From: CAYLJJ01 sp964384025
Lineage (GTDB): Bacteria > Myxococcota_A > Bradymonadia > UBA7976 > UBA1532
Direction of reading: 5' to 3'
DNA length: 64,000 nt
Assembly: GCA_964384025.1 (NCBI GenBank)
Contig: CAYLJJ010000002.1
Coordinates: 158,711 to 222,710, forward strand
The position numbers were made by a program, and so were the translations under genes. The notes beneath the pieces are model-generated. The model was given only the letters and a program-made list of their open reading frames with translations, was not told the DNA's origin and ran no database searches. Shown in pieces: positions 50,195-59,719 of this stretch. How positions within the stretch are numbered: the stretch's first letter is position 1; every line of letters starts with the position of its first letter.

Positions 50195-50637
50195 AGCGAG
50201 GAGTCCCAGGGAGCGACCTGAAGCTCCCCCGCTTCGATCCAGACATAGGAGAGCTGGTGAAAGCCCTCCTCAAGGCGGGGCAGCTTGAGCTGGGCTGAGG
50301 TGCCTCGAAGCCCCCGTTCAGGGACCCTCTCCCGCTCGGGGCGAGTCGCGTTGCGCTTGATGCACTCCATCAGGCTGGAGCGAAAGTAGAAGCCACGCAC
50401 CCGGAAACCTGCCTCCAACGCGGGTCGGATATAACGCGCCCTATCTTCAGGATGAGGATTTGTGTTGTCGATCACGCAAGAGGTCTTAGAGCTGAGACAG
50501 GCTTCAAAGAGGAGCTTCTCTCGGTGTCGCGTACGCAGCATATCAAGGTTCAAGCGCAGATGACTGTGAGAGAACCGCGCTCTATAGAAGCTGGACTTCC
50601 CCGAGGCTTGCAAACCGATGAAAATGATCAACTCCAC
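50191..50637 (-). CDS. Small P-loop kinase (polynucleotide-kinase/zeta-like)
   Basis: 148 residues. Walker A GLQASGKSS at residues 8-16, then LNLDMLRTRHREKLLFEACLSSKTSCVIDNTNPHPEDRARYI, the D-x-R and NTN pattern of the T4 polynucleotide kinase-like 5'-kinase domain, and lid residues RPERERVPE. Likely phosphorylates a nucleic acid 5' end or other small hydroxyl substrate. It overlaps the convergent lipoprotein end and is otherwise isolated. Confidence 0.75.
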   Translation of the reverse strand: MELIIFIGLQASGKSSFYRARFSHSHLRLNLDMLRTRHREKLLFEACLSSKTSCVIDNTNPHPEDRARYIRPALEAGFRVRGFYFRSSLMECIKRNATRPERERVPERGLRGTSAQLKLPRLEEGFHQLSYVWIEAGELQVAPWDSSL

Positions 50638-50725
50638 AGAGACTCCTGTTCTAGAGGGCTAGGCAGAGAGAGAAGATCAACATAAGCTGAGCTTCATATC
50701 CTCCCAGAGAACCGAAGAGAAGCCT

Positions 50726-52468
50726 GTGTCCTCTTTAACCCTCCTGCTCCTTGGTCTCCTGCTCTCTGCCTGTGTCCCCAGTCCTCCCGAGCCCCCTCCT
50801 GAAGAGGCTGGTCTCTTTGAACGCCCTCAACCTCTGATCTTCTGGGAGGAGTTGCTGATCGTGGGCAACAGCGCCTTTGAAGCTGAGGGTTGGGGAGAGG
50901 GCAGCTTGCTGATCCTCAACTGGCGTGAGGGAGAGCTGCTTCAGCGCTTGAACACCACTTGGCCCAACCCTCAGCGCCTCAGGATCGATAAAGGTTGGCT
51001 CTATGTCTTGGAGACGGGCGCCCTCGATCTAGAAGATCCTAAGCAGCCTCGGGGGGGAGCAGCGGGGCTGGAGATCTTTCCCCTTGAGGGTCTCTCTGCT
51101 CTTGAACCTCCACGTCTCAAGCTGCCCATCCCTCCAGATTTTGGACCTGTCGATCTGGTCTTCAATGAGGAGGGACAGGGGTTGATCAGTTCTGCCATTC
51201 GCAAAGAGGCCCTGCTCTTTGATCTCGCCTCTTTGGAGTGGATCCGGGGACCGGATGATCCCATCTCCTATGGGGATGGAGGCTTGGGGCTGGGCTCTCT
51301 GGCTGCTTGGGATGCACGCTTTTTGTTGGCGGACTTTAACTCCGATCGGCTCTATATCATCGAGGCGGATGGGAGCCCCTGGCCCTGCGCGGTGGAGTTG
51401 GGAGAGTCTCCTGATCTGGAGGGAGCCCAATCGCTGTTGAATACAGGAGAGGAGGCGCTGATATTGATGAGCTTGAGCGGTAGCCTCCGAGCGGTCGATC
51501 TAGAGGCTCTGGAGGCAGCTGGTCCCCAAGGCTGTTCAAAGCTGGAGGCGCGGACCCTCATCGCTCCCTTGGGGCAGATCCCCAACGATCTAGCGGTTCA
51601 GGAAGGGCAGATCTATGTGCTGCACTCAGGAGAGAACAACATCACCCTCTTTGATCAGGAGGGGGAGCAGCTCTGGCGGTGGCGCTTGGCGCCTGGGAGC
51701 AGCCCTTGGCATATGGCGCTTGGCCCCGATGGCCTGTTGGCGGTGACGGAGTGGGGCGCTGAAGCCCTGAGCCTGTTTCGAGAGGGGCAGGAGGAGGCTG
51801 AGCAGCGCTTTGGCGCCAACCTTCAGCCGCTCTCAGATCCTCCTCCAGCTCAAGAGATGCTGGGGCGTTGCGCTGATCGTGTGCTCGCAGCTCCTGGAGG
51901 GGATCCAGAGGAGGCTGCCGCGATGATCGCCAGGATTTTGGGCGCGGGGGCGCGGATGGGCGGTCGGGATGTTTACTCTCTAGGCCCAGAACGCCCCTCC
52001 CTGACCATCCGTTGGACTGGGCAGCGGATCAAGGATGAGCTTGGCCCCGATCTGGTGATCTTTGAGAACCCCTTCCTCTATGGCGAGGGGGCTTCCTTTA
52101 TCGATCCTCTCATCGTCGAGGTCTCTTTGGATGGCGAGCACTGGTTGAGCTTCCCCCACGACTATTTGGCCCCTGATGAGAGCCTCTACTCTCCAAATCC
52201 GGAGCACTGGCAGGGTTTTGCAGGGCTTCAGCCCACGCTGCTCAATGAGGAGAACAACCCTCTTGATCCGCTTGATCCCATGGCGGGAGGGGATCGCTTT
52301 GATCTGGCGGATCTGGAGGGAGAGGGCGCTGAGGAGATCCGCCGTAAGGGCTTTAGCCAGCTTCGCCTGAGCGCCGCTGCCCTCTTGATCAACCCAGACA
52401 GTGAACAGCTCTATCCCGCACATCCAATCAGCGATGGTCCTGATATCGACGGAGTGTGTAGCCGATGA
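50726..52468 (+). CDS. Beta-propeller-like lipoprotein
   Basis: 580 residues from a GTG start that begins the lipoprotein signal (MSSLTLLLLGLLLSAC). Repeated blade-like sequences (LRIDKGWLYVLETGA, DLVFNEEGQGLISSAIR, DLAVQEGQIYVLHSGENNITLFDQEGEQLWRWRL, HMALGPDGLLAVTEWG) suggest a six- or seven-bladed propeller through about residue 370. The last 200 residues form a separate domain (FIDPLIVEVSLDGEHWLSFP). Outer-membrane or periplasmic binding protein. The gene overlaps the permease gene downstream (ATGA). Confidence 0.7.
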   Translation: MSSLTLLLLGLLLSACVPSPPEPPPEEAGLFERPQPLIFWEELLIVGNSAFEAEGWGEGSLLILNWREGELLQRLNTTWPNPQRLRIDKGWLYVLETGALDLEDPKQPRGGAAGLEIFPLEGLSALEPPRLKLPIPPDFGPVDLVFNEEGQGLISSAIRKEALLFDLASLEWIRGPDDPISYGDGGLGLGSLAAWDARFLLADFNSDRLYIIEADGSPWPCAVELGESPDLEGAQSLLNTGEEALILMSLSGSLRAVDLEALEAAGPQGCSKLEARTLIAPLGQIPNDLAVQEGQIYVLHSGENNITLFDQEGEQLWRWRLAPGSSPWHMALGPDGLLAVTEWGAEALSLFREGQEEAEQRFGANLQPLSDPPPAQEMLGRCADRVLAAPGGDPEEAAAMIARILGAGARMGGRDVYSLGPERPSLTIRWTGQRIKDELGPDLVIFENPFLYGEGASFIDPLIVEVSLDGEHWLSFPHDYLAPDESLYSPNPEHWQGFAGLQPTLLNEENNPLDPLDPMAGGDRFDLADLEGEGAEEIRRKGFSQLRLSAAALLINPDSEQLYPAHPISDGPDIDGVCSR

Positions 52469-53466
52469 AGATCAACGAGCAACAGCACCTCAGCCTGATC
52501 AGCCTGAGCCTGATCGCAGGGATCTTGGGAGCCGCTGCCCTCCACTGGCTGCGGCCTGTGATGATCCCCTTTATCCTGGCGTTCTTCTTTAGCTACCTCC
52601 TCAGCCCGGTGATCGATGTCCTGATGCGGCGCTTCTTCCTCCCCCGAGGGCTGGCGATCTTCAGCGCGCTCCTCTTGGGGCTGCTCTTGGCCTTTCTCCT
52701 CGTTGGGCTGATCTCCTCCTCGGTCCAACAGCTGGCTCAGAATGGCCCCGCCTACGCGCGTAAGTTTCAGCTCCTGAGCGCTCAAGCTACAGCCTCCTTG
52801 GCGGATCGGGGGATCGAGGTGGGCATCGAATCACTTCAGGCAGAGCTTGAGAGTCTCCCGTTGGCTCAGCTCCTGATGAAGGTCACGCGCTCCCTGCTGG
52901 ACACCCTCTCCACCACCTTCCTCGTCCTCATCTTCGTGATCTATCTCCTCCAGGGGCGCACCTCCAAGGGGAGCAGGGGGGAGATCAAGGCGCAGATCGA
53001 TGACCAAATCAGACGCTATATCGGCTTGAAGGTGGGGCTCAGCGCCATCACTGGAATCTCAGTGGCCCTCCTGCTCTGGCTCTTAGGGGTGGATCTGGCT
53101 CTGCTCTTTGGGCTCTTGGCCTTCCTGCTCAACTTCATCCCCTCGGTGGGTTCGGTGATCGCGACTCTTCTGCCGTTGCCTGTGATCCTTTTGAGCCCTG
53201 AGCTTTCAGTCTGGACAGCGCTTTGGGCTTTGCTCCTCCCTGGCGCAGTGCAGATCACCGTGGGGAACATCATCGAGCCTCGCCTTCAGGGAGACAGCCT
53301 AAACCTCCACCCCATCACCATCCTGCTGGCTCTTATCTTTTGGGGGATGCTCTGGGGGATTCCAGGGATGTTCCTCGGCACCCCTATCACCGCTGCCCTG
53401 CGCATCCTTTTCAATCAGATCCCACTTACCCAGCCGGTGGCCCGCCTGATGGCTGGAGAGATTTGA
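52465..53466 (+). CDS. AI-2E/PerM-family permease
   Basis: 333 residues with about eight membrane helices in the family pattern: HWLRPVMIPFILAFFFSYLLSPVIDVL near the N-terminus, a central soluble segment (residues about 85-150), then YIGLKVGLSAITGISVALLLWLLGVDLALLFGLLAFLLNFIPSVGSVIATLLP and NIIEPRLQGDSLNLHPITILLALIFWG. The family exports small molecules or ions; substrate is uncertain despite the AI-2 name. Coupled to the propeller lipoprotein upstream. Confidence 0.93.
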   Translation: MKINEQQHLSLISLSLIAGILGAAALHWLRPVMIPFILAFFFSYLLSPVIDVLMRRFFLPRGLAIFSALLLGLLLAFLLVGLISSSVQQLAQNGPAYARKFQLLSAQATASLADRGIEVGIESLQAELESLPLAQLLMKVTRSLLDTLSTTFLVLIFVIYLLQGRTSKGSRGEIKAQIDDQIRRYIGLKVGLSAITGISVALLLWLLGVDLALLFGLLAFLLNFIPSVGSVIATLLPLPVILLSPELSVWTALWALLLPGAVQITVGNIIEPRLQGDSLNLHPITILLALIFWGMLWGIPGMFLGTPITAALRILFNQIPLTQPVARLMAGEI

Positions 53467-53614
53467 GCGCCTCGACCGGCTCTATTCCACCTACGGTGTA
53501 AGAAAAGCCATTATTGGGCCAAAAAATAATCTCCCGCCTCTAAGAACCTTGCCTCATAAAGCGCGTTGGGGTCCCATCGTCACTCCTCAGGACGGACAGA
53601 AGAAGGGACTCATC

Positions 53615-55579
53615 ATGGGAAGAACGCTTCTATTTCTCACCAGCCTTTTGCTCCTCATCCCCAGCGCTCAGGCTCAGGACTTTGGGAAGGTCCAGGGCTT
53701 GGTCAGCGCGGCCAGCGGTCCTCTCGCAGGGGCTCAATGCAAGCTCTTGAGCCAAAGCAAGACCACAGGCTCGGATGGTCGCTTCCTCTTTGAGAAGGTG
53801 CCGGTCGGCGAGCAGCGCATTAAGTGCAGCAAGGCAGGCTTCCAGACCCAGAGCAAGAGCGTGACGGTTAAAGGCGGACAGAGCGTGAAGATCAACTTCA
53901 AGTTGGCGGCGCGCGTGGCTCCGGTTGTGGCCGATGAGGCGGAGGAGTCTAAAGCAGAGGCGCCTAGGGCTAAGCTTGCTCCTCCCATAAAGCGCGCTGA
54001 CTCTCGCTCCCGAGGTCATCGTGCAGGCAAGAAGGTCAAGGCGCGGATGAAGCGCCCCTCGATGAGGAAGCCCCGTAGATCACGCTCCGCCCCGATGGCG
54101 ATGAACATCGCCTCTGCTCCCCCTCCAAGCCGCCCGATGATCGCCAAAGAGATGAGCCCCAAGCCCGCCAGCCGAGAGGGCTATGACAAGATCAAGGAGA
54201 ATGAGTTTAAATCGGCCCTCAAAGAGCCCCTCTCCACCTTCTCCATCGATGTTGACACCGCCGCCTACGCCAACGTCCGTCGCTTCCTCAACATGAGCCG
54301 CCTGCCCCCCGCCGACGCCGTACGCATTGAGGAGCTGCTCAACTACTTCAACTATGACTACCCAGCCCCCAAGGAGCAGCCCTTCTCGGTCAACACTGAG
54401 ATCTCCCAGGCTCCCTGGAGCCCGGCTCACCGTCTCGTTCACATCGGCCTCCAGGGCAAGAAGGTCGACTTCCAAGCTCTCCCCCCCAGCAACCTCACCT
54501 TCCTCTTGGATGTCTCTGGCTCGATGGGCAGCCCCAATAAGCTGCCCCTGCTCAAGGCAGCCCTCAAGCTCTTGGTCAGGAATATGCGCGCCCAGGATCG
54601 GGTCGCCATCGTGGTCTACGCGGGCGCCGCTGGCCTCGTCCTTCCTTCCACCCCAGGCAAACAGCGCGAGAAGATCATCGCCGCCCTCAGCGGCCTACGT
54701 TCAGGCGGATCTACGGCGGGAGGGGCGGGGATCAAGCTGGCCTATAAGGTCGCGCAGGACAACTTCATCAAGGGCGGCAACAACCGCATCATCCTGGCCA
54801 CCGATGGAGACTTCAACGTTGGCCAGTCCAGCGATGGGGAGCTGGTGCGCCTCATCGAGCAGAAGCGTAAGTCTGGGGTCTTTCTGACCATTTTGGGCTT
54901 CGGAATGGGCAACTATCAGGACGCCAAGATGCAGAAGCTGGCCAAGCATGGCAACGGCAATCACGCCTACATCGACAGCATCTTGGAGGCCAAGAAGGTG
55001 CTCGTCAAAGAGATGGGCGGCACCCTCTTCACCATCGCCAAGGATGTGAAGATCCAGATCGAGTTCAATCCCACCCGAGTCAAAGCCTACCGCCTGATCG
55101 GCTATGAAAACCGCATGTTGGCCGCTAAGGATTTTAACGACGACAAGAAGGACGCCGGGGAGCTGGGCGCGGGGCACACGGTCACCGCCCTCTATGAGAT
55201 CGTCCCGGCGGGCTCCAAGGAGCAGATCCCTGGAATCGATGAGTTGAAGTACCAGAAGTCAGCCCTCTCGCCTGCGGCGGGCTCCCAAGAGCTGATGACC
55301 CTCAAGCTTCGCTACAAAGCCCCAGATGGCGACAAGAGCAAGCTCATCTCTCAGCCCATCCTCGACCAACAGATCAAGGAGACCTCCGACAACTTCCGCT
55401 TCTCCGCAGCGGTGACGATGTTTGGGATGCTCCTGCGTGACTCCAAGTTTAAGGGGCAGAGCAGCTGGAAGCTGATCAAGGATCTTGGGCGAGGCGCCAA
55501 GGGCAAGGATCAGGAGGGCTATCGCCATGACTTCATCCAGTTGGTGAAGAAGGCGGAGCTGCTCAAGCAGATCAAGTAG
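53615..55579 (+). CDS. yfbK: YfbK-type von Willebrand factor A protein
   Basis: 654 residues. Start at the ATG giving signal peptide MGRTLLFLTSLLLLIPSAQA. Residues about 22-95 are a carboxypeptidase-regulatory-like beta domain (VQGLVSAASGPLAGAQCKL...). A basic low-complexity linker follows (about 115-180), then the YfbK N-terminal motif (STFSIDVDTAAYANVRRFLN, RIEELLNYFNYDYP), and a vWA domain with intact MIDAS (LDVSGSM, then TDGDFN). The C-terminal DUF3520-like region is present (IQIEFNPTRVKAYRLIGYENR). Exported; by family, a metal-dependent protein-binding module of unknown client. Transcribed alone. Confidence 0.9.
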   Translation: MGRTLLFLTSLLLLIPSAQAQDFGKVQGLVSAASGPLAGAQCKLLSQSKTTGSDGRFLFEKVPVGEQRIKCSKAGFQTQSKSVTVKGGQSVKINFKLAARVAPVVADEAEESKAEAPRAKLAPPIKRADSRSRGHRAGKKVKARMKRPSMRKPRRSRSAPMAMNIASAPPPSRPMIAKEMSPKPASREGYDKIKENEFKSALKEPLSTFSIDVDTAAYANVRRFLNMSRLPPADAVRIEELLNYFNYDYPAPKEQPFSVNTEISQAPWSPAHRLVHIGLQGKKVDFQALPPSNLTFLLDVSGSMGSPNKLPLLKAALKLLVRNMRAQDRVAIVVYAGAAGLVLPSTPGKQREKIIAALSGLRSGGSTAGGAGIKLAYKVAQDNFIKGGNNRIILATDGDFNVGQSSDGELVRLIEQKRKSGVFLTILGFGMGNYQDAKMQKLAKHGNGNHAYIDSILEAKKVLVKEMGGTLFTIAKDVKIQIEFNPTRVKAYRLIGYENRMLAAKDFNDDKKDAGELGAGHTVTALYEIVPAGSKEQIPGIDELKYQKSALSPAAGSQELMTLKLRYKAPDGDKSKLISQPILDQQIKETSDNFRFSAAVTMFGMLLRDSKFKGQSSWKLIKDLGRGAKGKDQEGYRHDFIQLVKKAELLKQIK

Positions 55580-55672
55580 CCTCACGCTCTGGAAACCATC
55601 TCCTTAAATCTCCCCTCCTCGCCCAAATCCAACAGAGCCCATCAAGGGATCGTTTGAGCGAAACTGAGTCCG

Positions 55673-55840
55673 CCGGATTTGGTGGTTGATTCATTCTGGG
55701 GGGTTACGTCCACTCATGGATGCAGCAACGAGCAAATTCTGTAGCCAATTCTCGTGGTATGAGAAGCCATTGATATCTTGAAAGGGCGAGACTCTTGAAG
55801 GATGTCGACGGCGATTACGAGGGGAGTAGGGATGGAAATT
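55673..55840. repeat. Dispersed intergenic element, copy B
   Basis: 168 bp, equivalent to 11941-12109, sharing both ends and total length. It sits 475 bp from a decayed transposase fragment, which supports a mobile-element origin. Confidence 0.45.
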
Positions 55841-56315
55841 CCATATTGAGGGCCTGCGCGCGAACCATCAGGCGGGTTGATTTGATGGTTCCGTGAAAAT
55901 ATCGTTGGTTGAAAAACAGCCTATTCTGGTAACTCATCAAGCGATCAACCATATTTGAAGTTCTATAAGCGTTAGGAAAACGATATGAAATGGAGAATAG
56001 CCAACTCTTAGCTCTTATTCTGCTTATCCTATCAAATATTCTCTTTCCAATATAATCATCTGGCAGATTCAGGTTTGACTACTGAGGTTTAATCACTTGC
56101 GCGCGAGCATATGCAATTTTGCCCTGAACACAAAATTTGCCTGAATTTTGACGAGCCACCAAACGAAGGTAAGCGATAATTCGACTGTTCTCTTTCTTGA
56201 AAAAGAATGCATGAAGTCAAATCAATGCAAGAGATTAAACCTCAGACCTCAAAACGCATATTGAGCCTGGATTCATAGCCACCTATCGAAGGGGAACGGA
56301 GATGGGGTCTTAGAT
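55841..56315. other. AT-rich intergenic region, no gene seen
   Basis: About 475 bp with stops in all frames and no recognised RNA, promoter or protein. Lower GC than the neighbourhood. Probably part of the decayed mobile element. Confidence 0.4.
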
Positions 56316-57010
56316 TTGGAGCGCTCGTTAGGCGCAGTGGTGAGGACCTGTGCGAGGCTTGAGCATCCGTTGTCGCGTATGCTGCTTTGTATGGATGGTG
56401 AGTTTGGCAATATTGGCTCCTATACAGCCCGCCGAGAGCGGGGATTGGGCTTCATCACGCGCTTGAGTCATCGTAGCCTGTACAAGGAGCCCGAGGTGTT
56501 GGCCAAGATGCGTAAAGGGAAGTGGGAACCTGTACCCAACAGCCGGGGTGGACCGCAGCGTTATGCGATGGATCTTGGCGTGACTCCTAATTAAACCAAG
56601 TCTCAACTTGATTCAGCCCCTTATGCTTTCATCTGGCTACGAGTCGTCGCTTCAGTCTATGCCAGATATCAAGATACGGAGAGTCGCCTGAAGGGGTTTC
56701 ACCTCCAGGCGACTCTCCAGAGATAAGAAGTTGTGTGGTCGACTCGTGGATGGTCTCCAGGTTGAGCTGCTCGCCGTGGATGTGCCCGCTGATGCTTGGC
56801 CTGCATCAGAGCCGCGCCTCCAAGTCTCCTTCAAGATCAGCGCTCCCCCAGAAGTTGCCATCAAACTCCGTAAGCGCTTGCGTCGGTTCAAACAAGCCTT
56901 CCTTGCTGGTCCCCTGCTCATTTCCGCTCGGACGCTATTAAGCACACCCCTCGCTCTTCCTCCCTGCCAAAGCACACCAGCTCTTTTCATAAGCTGATCT
57001 GCCAAGGTCA
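56316..57010 (+). pseudogene. Degenerate transposase
   Basis: A plus-strand frame at 56316-56594 reads LCMDGEFGNIGSYTARRERGLGFITRLSHRSLY, then SRGGPQRYAMDLG, resembling the central DDE region of IS4-like transposases (DGEFG). Further transposase-like pieces follow in shifted frames: SVYARYQDTESRLKGFHLQ near 56650, and VDGLQVELLAVDVPADAWPASEPR near 56745. Frameshifts, stops and no intact ends show the element is dead. The family is not certain. Confidence 0.55.
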
Positions 57011-57265
57011 CCTTTCATATCCTCGTCACTCTCCCTCCAGAGCCGCAGCGTCTCCATCTTCTTGCTGAGGATGTCGCTGATCGACAGTGAAGACGCAAAA
57101 TTTGAAAGCAAAACCAGGAGCGCTATGCCCTGCCTGAAGAGGCTTTGATCGATACTGAAGATTGAAGCGCTACTTAGGATTAGCGGAACCGGAACGAGTG
57201 GGAACATCGAGGATCAGCAAGAGCATTGCAGGGGCAGGGTCCTGAGCATACAAATATAGGCTTTG

Positions 57266-59713
57266 ATGAGTGAGCTGTCTGGAGGAGAGATGGAGGAGCA
57301 AACTTTAGGGCTACAGGGAGCATGGCCCCTACTGCTTGAGAGCCTCAAAGAAGCTGAGAGTCTAGAGCCCCTAATGGTCTTTCTGAAGGGTCTTGACGAT
57401 CCTGAGGCTGCTCAGCTGGTGTTGGGTTTGGAGGGCTTTGAGCCCTCTGAGTTAAGGGCCCGCGTCCAGGCCCTAGAGCGTCACCTTCAACGCCTCCTCA
57501 ACCCCAAAATCAGAAAAGGTCGCCAAGTTCTCCGAGCGAAGATCCAGAGCTTGAGCCAAGAAAGCTTAGGTTGGGAGATGATCTATAAGATCATCCTGGC
57601 TTGGGTGAAGGCAACGCTGCCCGCTGAGCTGCTGAGATTGCAGCCCCCTTTGTCCGATCTGGGCTTGGTCTATCAGCACCCCCAAGAGGAGCAGCTGTCT
57701 GAGATGCAGCGGCGCCTAAAATTGGGAGATCCGGTGCTTATTGTCTCTCCAGAGGAGAGCACACTCGGGACCCTCGAAGGAGACTGTTTTCAGGCTGAGA
57801 TGGTCCTAGAGCGTTGGCCCATGATCTCTCACTGGGCGGGGCAGGTGCAGCTCCTCTTCCCCGCCAAGGAGAGCGATGAGCTGGAACCTCAACAGCTTGA
57901 GCATTGGACCCATCGGGCAGAGCAAGCGCTCCTGGCTCAACATATGTTAGAGCGGCAAGAGAGGGAGTCTCACTCTTGGAAGATCTTCATGGCAGAGTCC
58001 AAAGGGGTTGAGCCCGATGGACGACGGCTTCAGGAGCGGCGCTGCTTGGCCCTCATGGTCCTGTCTCCAGAGCAGAGCCTCCCTCCGCTGCCTCCAGATT
58101 TTGATCCTCATAAGGCGCCCAAAGAAGCCCTCAAAGCTCTAGAGACCCTGCTCCGTAAACGAGGAGAGCTGTTCCTCTTTAATTACCGAGGTCCACGCCG
58201 AAAGCGGCAGGGTCCCTACCCAGGGCTCTGGCGAGCTCTGGCTCTGGTCTTGGAGGAGTATGAGGAGCGCCTGGAGGGCTCTAAGCTCTGCATCCACCTG
58301 GGCTCCGACAGCGCGCTGCCCCCTGGAGAGCCCTTCGCCCCAGAGGGTTTCCCCGATTTCCTAGATGGCTTCTCTGAGAAGATCGAGCTGGATGGTCCTC
58401 ATCTCCTGGCCGATGGGGAGCATGGCAGCCTTGGCTATCTTCGCGCTGCAGCCCTCCTTAACCGCTTCACCTGGAGCCGTGAAGCTCAGCGTCTTCGTAG
58501 GCGCCTGCTTAAGAGCCCAGAGACTCGAGAGCTGCCCTATGCGCCCCACAGCTTAGATGAAGCGCGTAGCCTGCTCCGAGAGGCTCGCCGCCCTGGGCTG
58601 GGGCTCTTGAAGATGTTGGGTCAGCGAGAGCCTGGACTCTTAAAGCAACTCCAGGCTCAACTAGAAAATCCCTTGGTTGAGGCTTTTAAGGCTCTCTCTC
58701 CAGAGGAGTGGGAGGACCTCGCTGAGTCCTGGCTTGAGTTGCTGGGCGATTCCAAGCGGCATGAGAACCTCAAAGGCCTTCTGAGAGGTTTGGAGATCCG
58801 TGACACTCTCTCCCCCCTGGCTCGCCTTAAGATCTTGATCTGTCGATTGGCCCTAGAGGGCGAAGAGATGGATGAGAAGACGCTTCAAGCGCTTGTCAAA
58901 GCTCGGGATGAGATCGCTGAGCTTCAGGAGATCTCCGAAGCCCTACAGGGGCTCTTTGAACTCTACCTAGCGGAGCTGCGGCTGCGTCGCTTTGACTTTT
59001 TCAAAGGGCTGGAGCGCGTTGAGGCTTTGATGGCTCAGCGCCCTGAAGGTTTAATGACTCCTCTGGACACCTTCCTGCTCTACAGTAAGCTGCGCTTCCT
59101 GGCCTCGCTGGATCACTCCGCGCTGGCCCTGCTGATGTCAGATGCCCTGCCCGAGCGCACTGAAGAGGAGCAGAGGCGTAAGCTTCTCCTCCAAGCCGGG
59201 TTAGAGCTTGAAGTCTCTGAGCAGGCTGGAGAGCCCCCAGAGCGAAGCCTGAGCCTCTTAGTCAAGCTCTTCGGGAGTGAGGAGGCGCTGATCGATCTCC
59301 CCCAGCGAGAGCCCGAGGCGGCTCGTCTCTTGGCTCGGATCCTGTCTCAGCTCAAGCGGGACTGGAGCCCTCGCTTCTTTAACCCAGAGCGGATCAAGGG
59401 TGACTATCGTCTGGCCTTCTGGGGGGCTCTGGCGCTCCGCAAGAGTGATCGAAGCTTGGCTGAGCGCCTCACCTATATCGTCAGCCGCGCAGGTCGAGGA
59501 CGGCAATGGCTGCCCGATCTGCTGATTCACTGCTGCTATCAGCGAGAGCTACAGGCGCTCAATCTGTTGAAGCGGGAGCGGATCACCGTCAACCGCCGCA
59601 GCTTAGAAGGCCGACTTCCTCCCAGTACCCAAGCCTGGCTCAAGGAGCGCTGGGTTCCACGCCCAAGGAATCAGCAGGAGCGCCTCGCGCCCCTCAGCTT
59701 TAGCCATCGCTGA
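57266..59713 (+). CDS. Large helical protein, unknown
   Basis: About 815 residues. ATG at 57266, or 57290 which has GGAGGAG close upstream. No signal peptide or membrane helix. Mostly helical, Leu/Glu/Arg-rich, with coiled-coil-like stretches (about 40-110 and 560-640) and a possible alpha/beta part near 290-370 (RKRGELFLFNYRGPRRKRQGPY, GSKLCIHLGSDSALPPGE). No family recognised. It is followed after 6 bp by the GT-C-like gene, so the two may form an operon with the M50-like protease. Confidence 0.7.
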   Translation: MSELSGGEMEEQTLGLQGAWPLLLESLKEAESLEPLMVFLKGLDDPEAAQLVLGLEGFEPSELRARVQALERHLQRLLNPKIRKGRQVLRAKIQSLSQESLGWEMIYKIILAWVKATLPAELLRLQPPLSDLGLVYQHPQEEQLSEMQRRLKLGDPVLIVSPEESTLGTLEGDCFQAEMVLERWPMISHWAGQVQLLFPAKESDELEPQQLEHWTHRAEQALLAQHMLERQERESHSWKIFMAESKGVEPDGRRLQERRCLALMVLSPEQSLPPLPPDFDPHKAPKEALKALETLLRKRGELFLFNYRGPRRKRQGPYPGLWRALALVLEEYEERLEGSKLCIHLGSDSALPPGEPFAPEGFPDFLDGFSEKIELDGPHLLADGEHGSLGYLRAAALLNRFTWSREAQRLRRRLLKSPETRELPYAPHSLDEARSLLREARRPGLGLLKMLGQREPGLLKQLQAQLENPLVEAFKALSPEEWEDLAESWLELLGDSKRHENLKGLLRGLEIRDTLSPLARLKILICRLALEGEEMDEKTLQALVKARDEIAELQEISEALQGLFELYLAELRLRRFDFFKGLERVEALMAQRPEGLMTPLDTFLLYSKLRFLASLDHSALALLMSDALPERTEEEQRRKLLLQAGLELEVSEQAGEPPERSLSLLVKLFGSEEALIDLPQREPEAARLLARILSQLKRDWSPRFFNPERIKGDYRLAFWGALALRKSDRSLAERLTYIVSRAGRGRQWLPDLLIHCCYQRELQALNLLKRERITVNRRSLEGRLPPSTQAWLKERWVPRPRNQQERLAPLSFSHR

Positions 59714-59719
59714 GATATC